DNA from: Streptococcus lactarius | GTDB taxonomy: Bacteria; Bacillota; Bacilli; Lactobacillales; Streptococcaceae | Length of the DNA: 7,334 bases | Direction: 5' to 3' | Assembly (NCBI RefSeq): GCF_016642265.1 | Contig: NZ_MRXX01000004.1 | Location: 104,187-111,520 of the forward strand | Shown: one piece after another, positions 6,185 to 7,334 of the stretch | Numbering within the stretch: position 1 is the first letter of the stretch | How the letters are laid out: the number at the start of each line of letters is the position of its first letter | The notes under the pieces: generated by a model | The model's input: only the letters and a program-made list of their open reading frames with translations | What the model was told of the DNA's origin: nothing | The model's database searches: none | Translations under genes and position numbers: made by a program

Positions 6185-6685
6185 ATGGAATTACGCAGAC
6201 CTACACTAGCAGATAAAGAAACCATTCTAAACATGATGGCAGAGTTCGAAGAGGCCCAATCAGCGCACGACGGCGGCTTTTGGGATGCTGAGAACTTTGA
6301 TTATGAGAAGTGGCTAGAAACTAACCTTAATAAAGAAATGGGAATAGGATTGCCTGAAAATCGCGTCCCATCAATTCAGTTCGTATTGTTTGATAAATCA
6401 GGCCATGCTTTAGGTTTTTTAAATTTACGATTGAGACTGAATGAAGGACTGCTGAATTATGCAGGGAATATAGGATATTCTATTCGCCCTTCTGAAAGGG
6501 GAAAAGGTTATGCCAAGGAAGCTCTTCATCAAGGTCTGCAAGTGGCTAAAGAAAAGAACATTCATCGTGCTCTGGTGACATGTAGCACGGAAAATCCTGC
6601 CAGCCGAGCTGTTATCTTAGCTAATGGTGGCCAGTTGGAGGATGTTCGAAATGGAACGGAGCGTTATTGGATAGAAGTGGAGTAG
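6185..6685 (+). CDS. GNAT family N-acetyltransferase
   Basis: The 166-residue protein is a complete GNAT domain that would transfer an acetyl group from acetyl-CoA to an unknown amine. The acetyl-CoA pyrophosphate-binding motif A is GYSIRPSERGKGYAKEAL (97-114), with RGKGYA as the Q/RxxGxG/A loop. The later NPASRAVILANGG (137-149) is the typical motif-B region. A strong ribosome binding site, GGGGAGG (6173-6179), lies 5 nt before the ATG. Four nucleotides separate its stop from nrdG, so the two are cotranscribed. No promoter fits between the upstream hairpin and the start, so expression likely depends on read-through from nrdD. Codon use differs a little from nrdD: three of eight Ile codons are ATA and three of ten Arg codons are AGA/AGG. 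The substrate cannot be read from the sequence. Confidence 0.9.
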   Translation: MELRRPTLADKETILNMMAEFEEAQSAHDGGFWDAENFDYEKWLETNLNKEMGIGLPENRVPSIQFVLFDKSGHALGFLNLRLRLNEGLLNYAGNIGYSIRPSERGKGYAKEALHQGLQVAKEKNIHRALVTCSTENPASRAVILANGGQLEDVRNGTERYWIEVE

Positions 6686-6689
6686 AAGG

Positions 6690-7295
6690 ATGACATGGAA
6701 TACACCTAAACCAGGCGAATGGAAGAGTGAGGAACTGAGTCAAGGGCGCATCATTGATTACAAGGCTTTTAACTTTGTCGATGGAGAAGGAGTGCGTAAC
6801 TCTCTTTATGTGGCCGGATGCATGTTTCACTGTGAGGGATGTTACAATGTAGCCACCTGGTCTTTCAATGCAGGTATTCCCTACACCAAAGAGTTAGAAG
6901 AGCAGATCATGGCTGATCTGGCCCAACCCTATGTCCAGGGCTTGACCCTGCTTGGGGGAGAACCCTTTCTCAACACTGGCATCCTGTTGCCTTTGGTCAA
7001 GCGCGTGAGAAAAGAGCTACCCGACAAAGATATCTGGTCTTGGACCGGTTACACTTGGGAAGAGCTGATGCTGGAAACGCCAGACAAATTAGAGCTTCTC
7101 TCACTGATTGATATTCTGGTCGATGGGCGCTATGATAAGAGCAAACGCAACCTGATGTTGCAGTTTCGTGGTTCATCCAACCAGCGGATTATTGATGTTC
7201 AACAATCTCTCAAAGAAGGAAAAGTCGTCATCTGGGACAAGCTCAATGATGGCAAAGAAGCCTTTGAACAAGTCAAACGGGACGATCTTTTGTAG
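6690..7295 (+). CDS. nrdG: Anaerobic ribonucleotide reductase activating protein (radical SAM activase)
   Basis: NrdG uses S-adenosylmethionine and a [4Fe-4S] cluster to generate the glycyl radical on NrdD (here G697). The 201-residue protein carries the radical-SAM CxxxCxxC motif as CMFHCEGC (C44, C48, C51) and the GGEPF motif (89-93) that contacts the SAM amino group. DGEGVRNSLYVAGC just before the cluster is typical of the family. Length is normal, slightly longer than the roughly 155-residue E. coli enzyme. GGAG (6679-6682) lies 7 nt before the ATG and overlaps the end of the acetyltransferase gene, so the two are translationally close. NrdG needs less protein than NrdD, which fits its place after the internal hairpin. 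Confidence 0.97.
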   Translation: MTWNTPKPGEWKSEELSQGRIIDYKAFNFVDGEGVRNSLYVAGCMFHCEGCYNVATWSFNAGIPYTKELEEQIMADLAQPYVQGLTLLGGEPFLNTGILLPLVKRVRKELPDKDIWSWTGYTWEELMLETPDKLELLSLIDILVDGRYDKSKRNLMLQFRGSSNQRIIDVQQSLKEGKVVIWDKLNDGKEAFEQVKRDDLL

Positions 7296-7306
7296 GCTGT
7301 TTAGCT

Positions 7307-7334
7307 GAGAGTGGGACAGCTTCAACAGTCTGGG
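7307..7334 (+). repeat. Start of an intergenic repeat, cut by the window edge
   Basis: GAGAGTGGGACAG (7307-7319) begins 11 nt after the nrdG stop and is identical to the minus strand of 50-62. The next bases, CTTCAACAGTCTGGG, differ from the left copy, so only the outer arm is shared. A complementary GTCCCAC arm would be expected beyond the window if this is the same kind of hairpin. It probably acts as a terminator for the nrd unit. Confidence 0.6.

Overview
The window reads as ordinary chromosomal DNA of a Streptococcus from the mitis/sanguinis/parasanguinis side of the genus. The evidence is NrdD and NrdG proteins that look strongly streptococcal, and a gene order (cls, large membrane protein, nrdD, 46-codon gene, GNAT acetyltransferase, nrdG) that matches, as I remember it, the pneumococcal locus SP_0199 to SP_0205. 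Species cannot be fixed from the sequence alone. All six genes lie on the + strand.

Layout. Positions 1-62 are the end of a palindromic intergenic repeat cut by the window edge. A promoter with an extended -10 (108-136) drives cls (162-1697), a two-HKD cardiolipin synthase, which ends at an intrinsic terminator (1717-1748). A second extended -10 promoter (1766-1794) drives a 599-residue polytopic membrane protein (1860-3659) with a long acidic cytoplasmic N-terminus and a GT-C glycosyltransferase-like plan. It sits at the position of pneumococcal ccs4. A 17-bp perfect inverted repeat (3661-3721) follows. It looks like a terminator for this gene, and its arms also resemble a tandem NrdR operator; the right arm contains the -35 of the next promoter.

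The nrd unit. A third extended -10 promoter (3714-3741) drives nrdD (3785-5995), the class III anaerobic ribonucleotide reductase. An 11-nt gap leads to a 46-residue, very basic small protein (6007-6147). Its stop codon lies inside a terminator-like hairpin (6140-6165). After it come a GNAT acetyltransferase (6185-6685) and nrdG (6690-7295), the radical-SAM activase that installs the glycyl radical on NrdD. I see no promoter between the hairpin and the acetyltransferase, so nrdG is probably expressed by read-through at a lower level than nrdD.

The last 28 bases begin another repeat that shares a perfect 13-mer with the left-edge repeat, in opposite orientation. Nothing looks like a prophage, insertion sequence, CRISPR array or RNA gene. 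The points most worth following are the composite terminator/operator before nrdD, the uncharacterised GT-C-like protein, the basic microprotein inside the nrd unit, and the hairpin that splits the unit.
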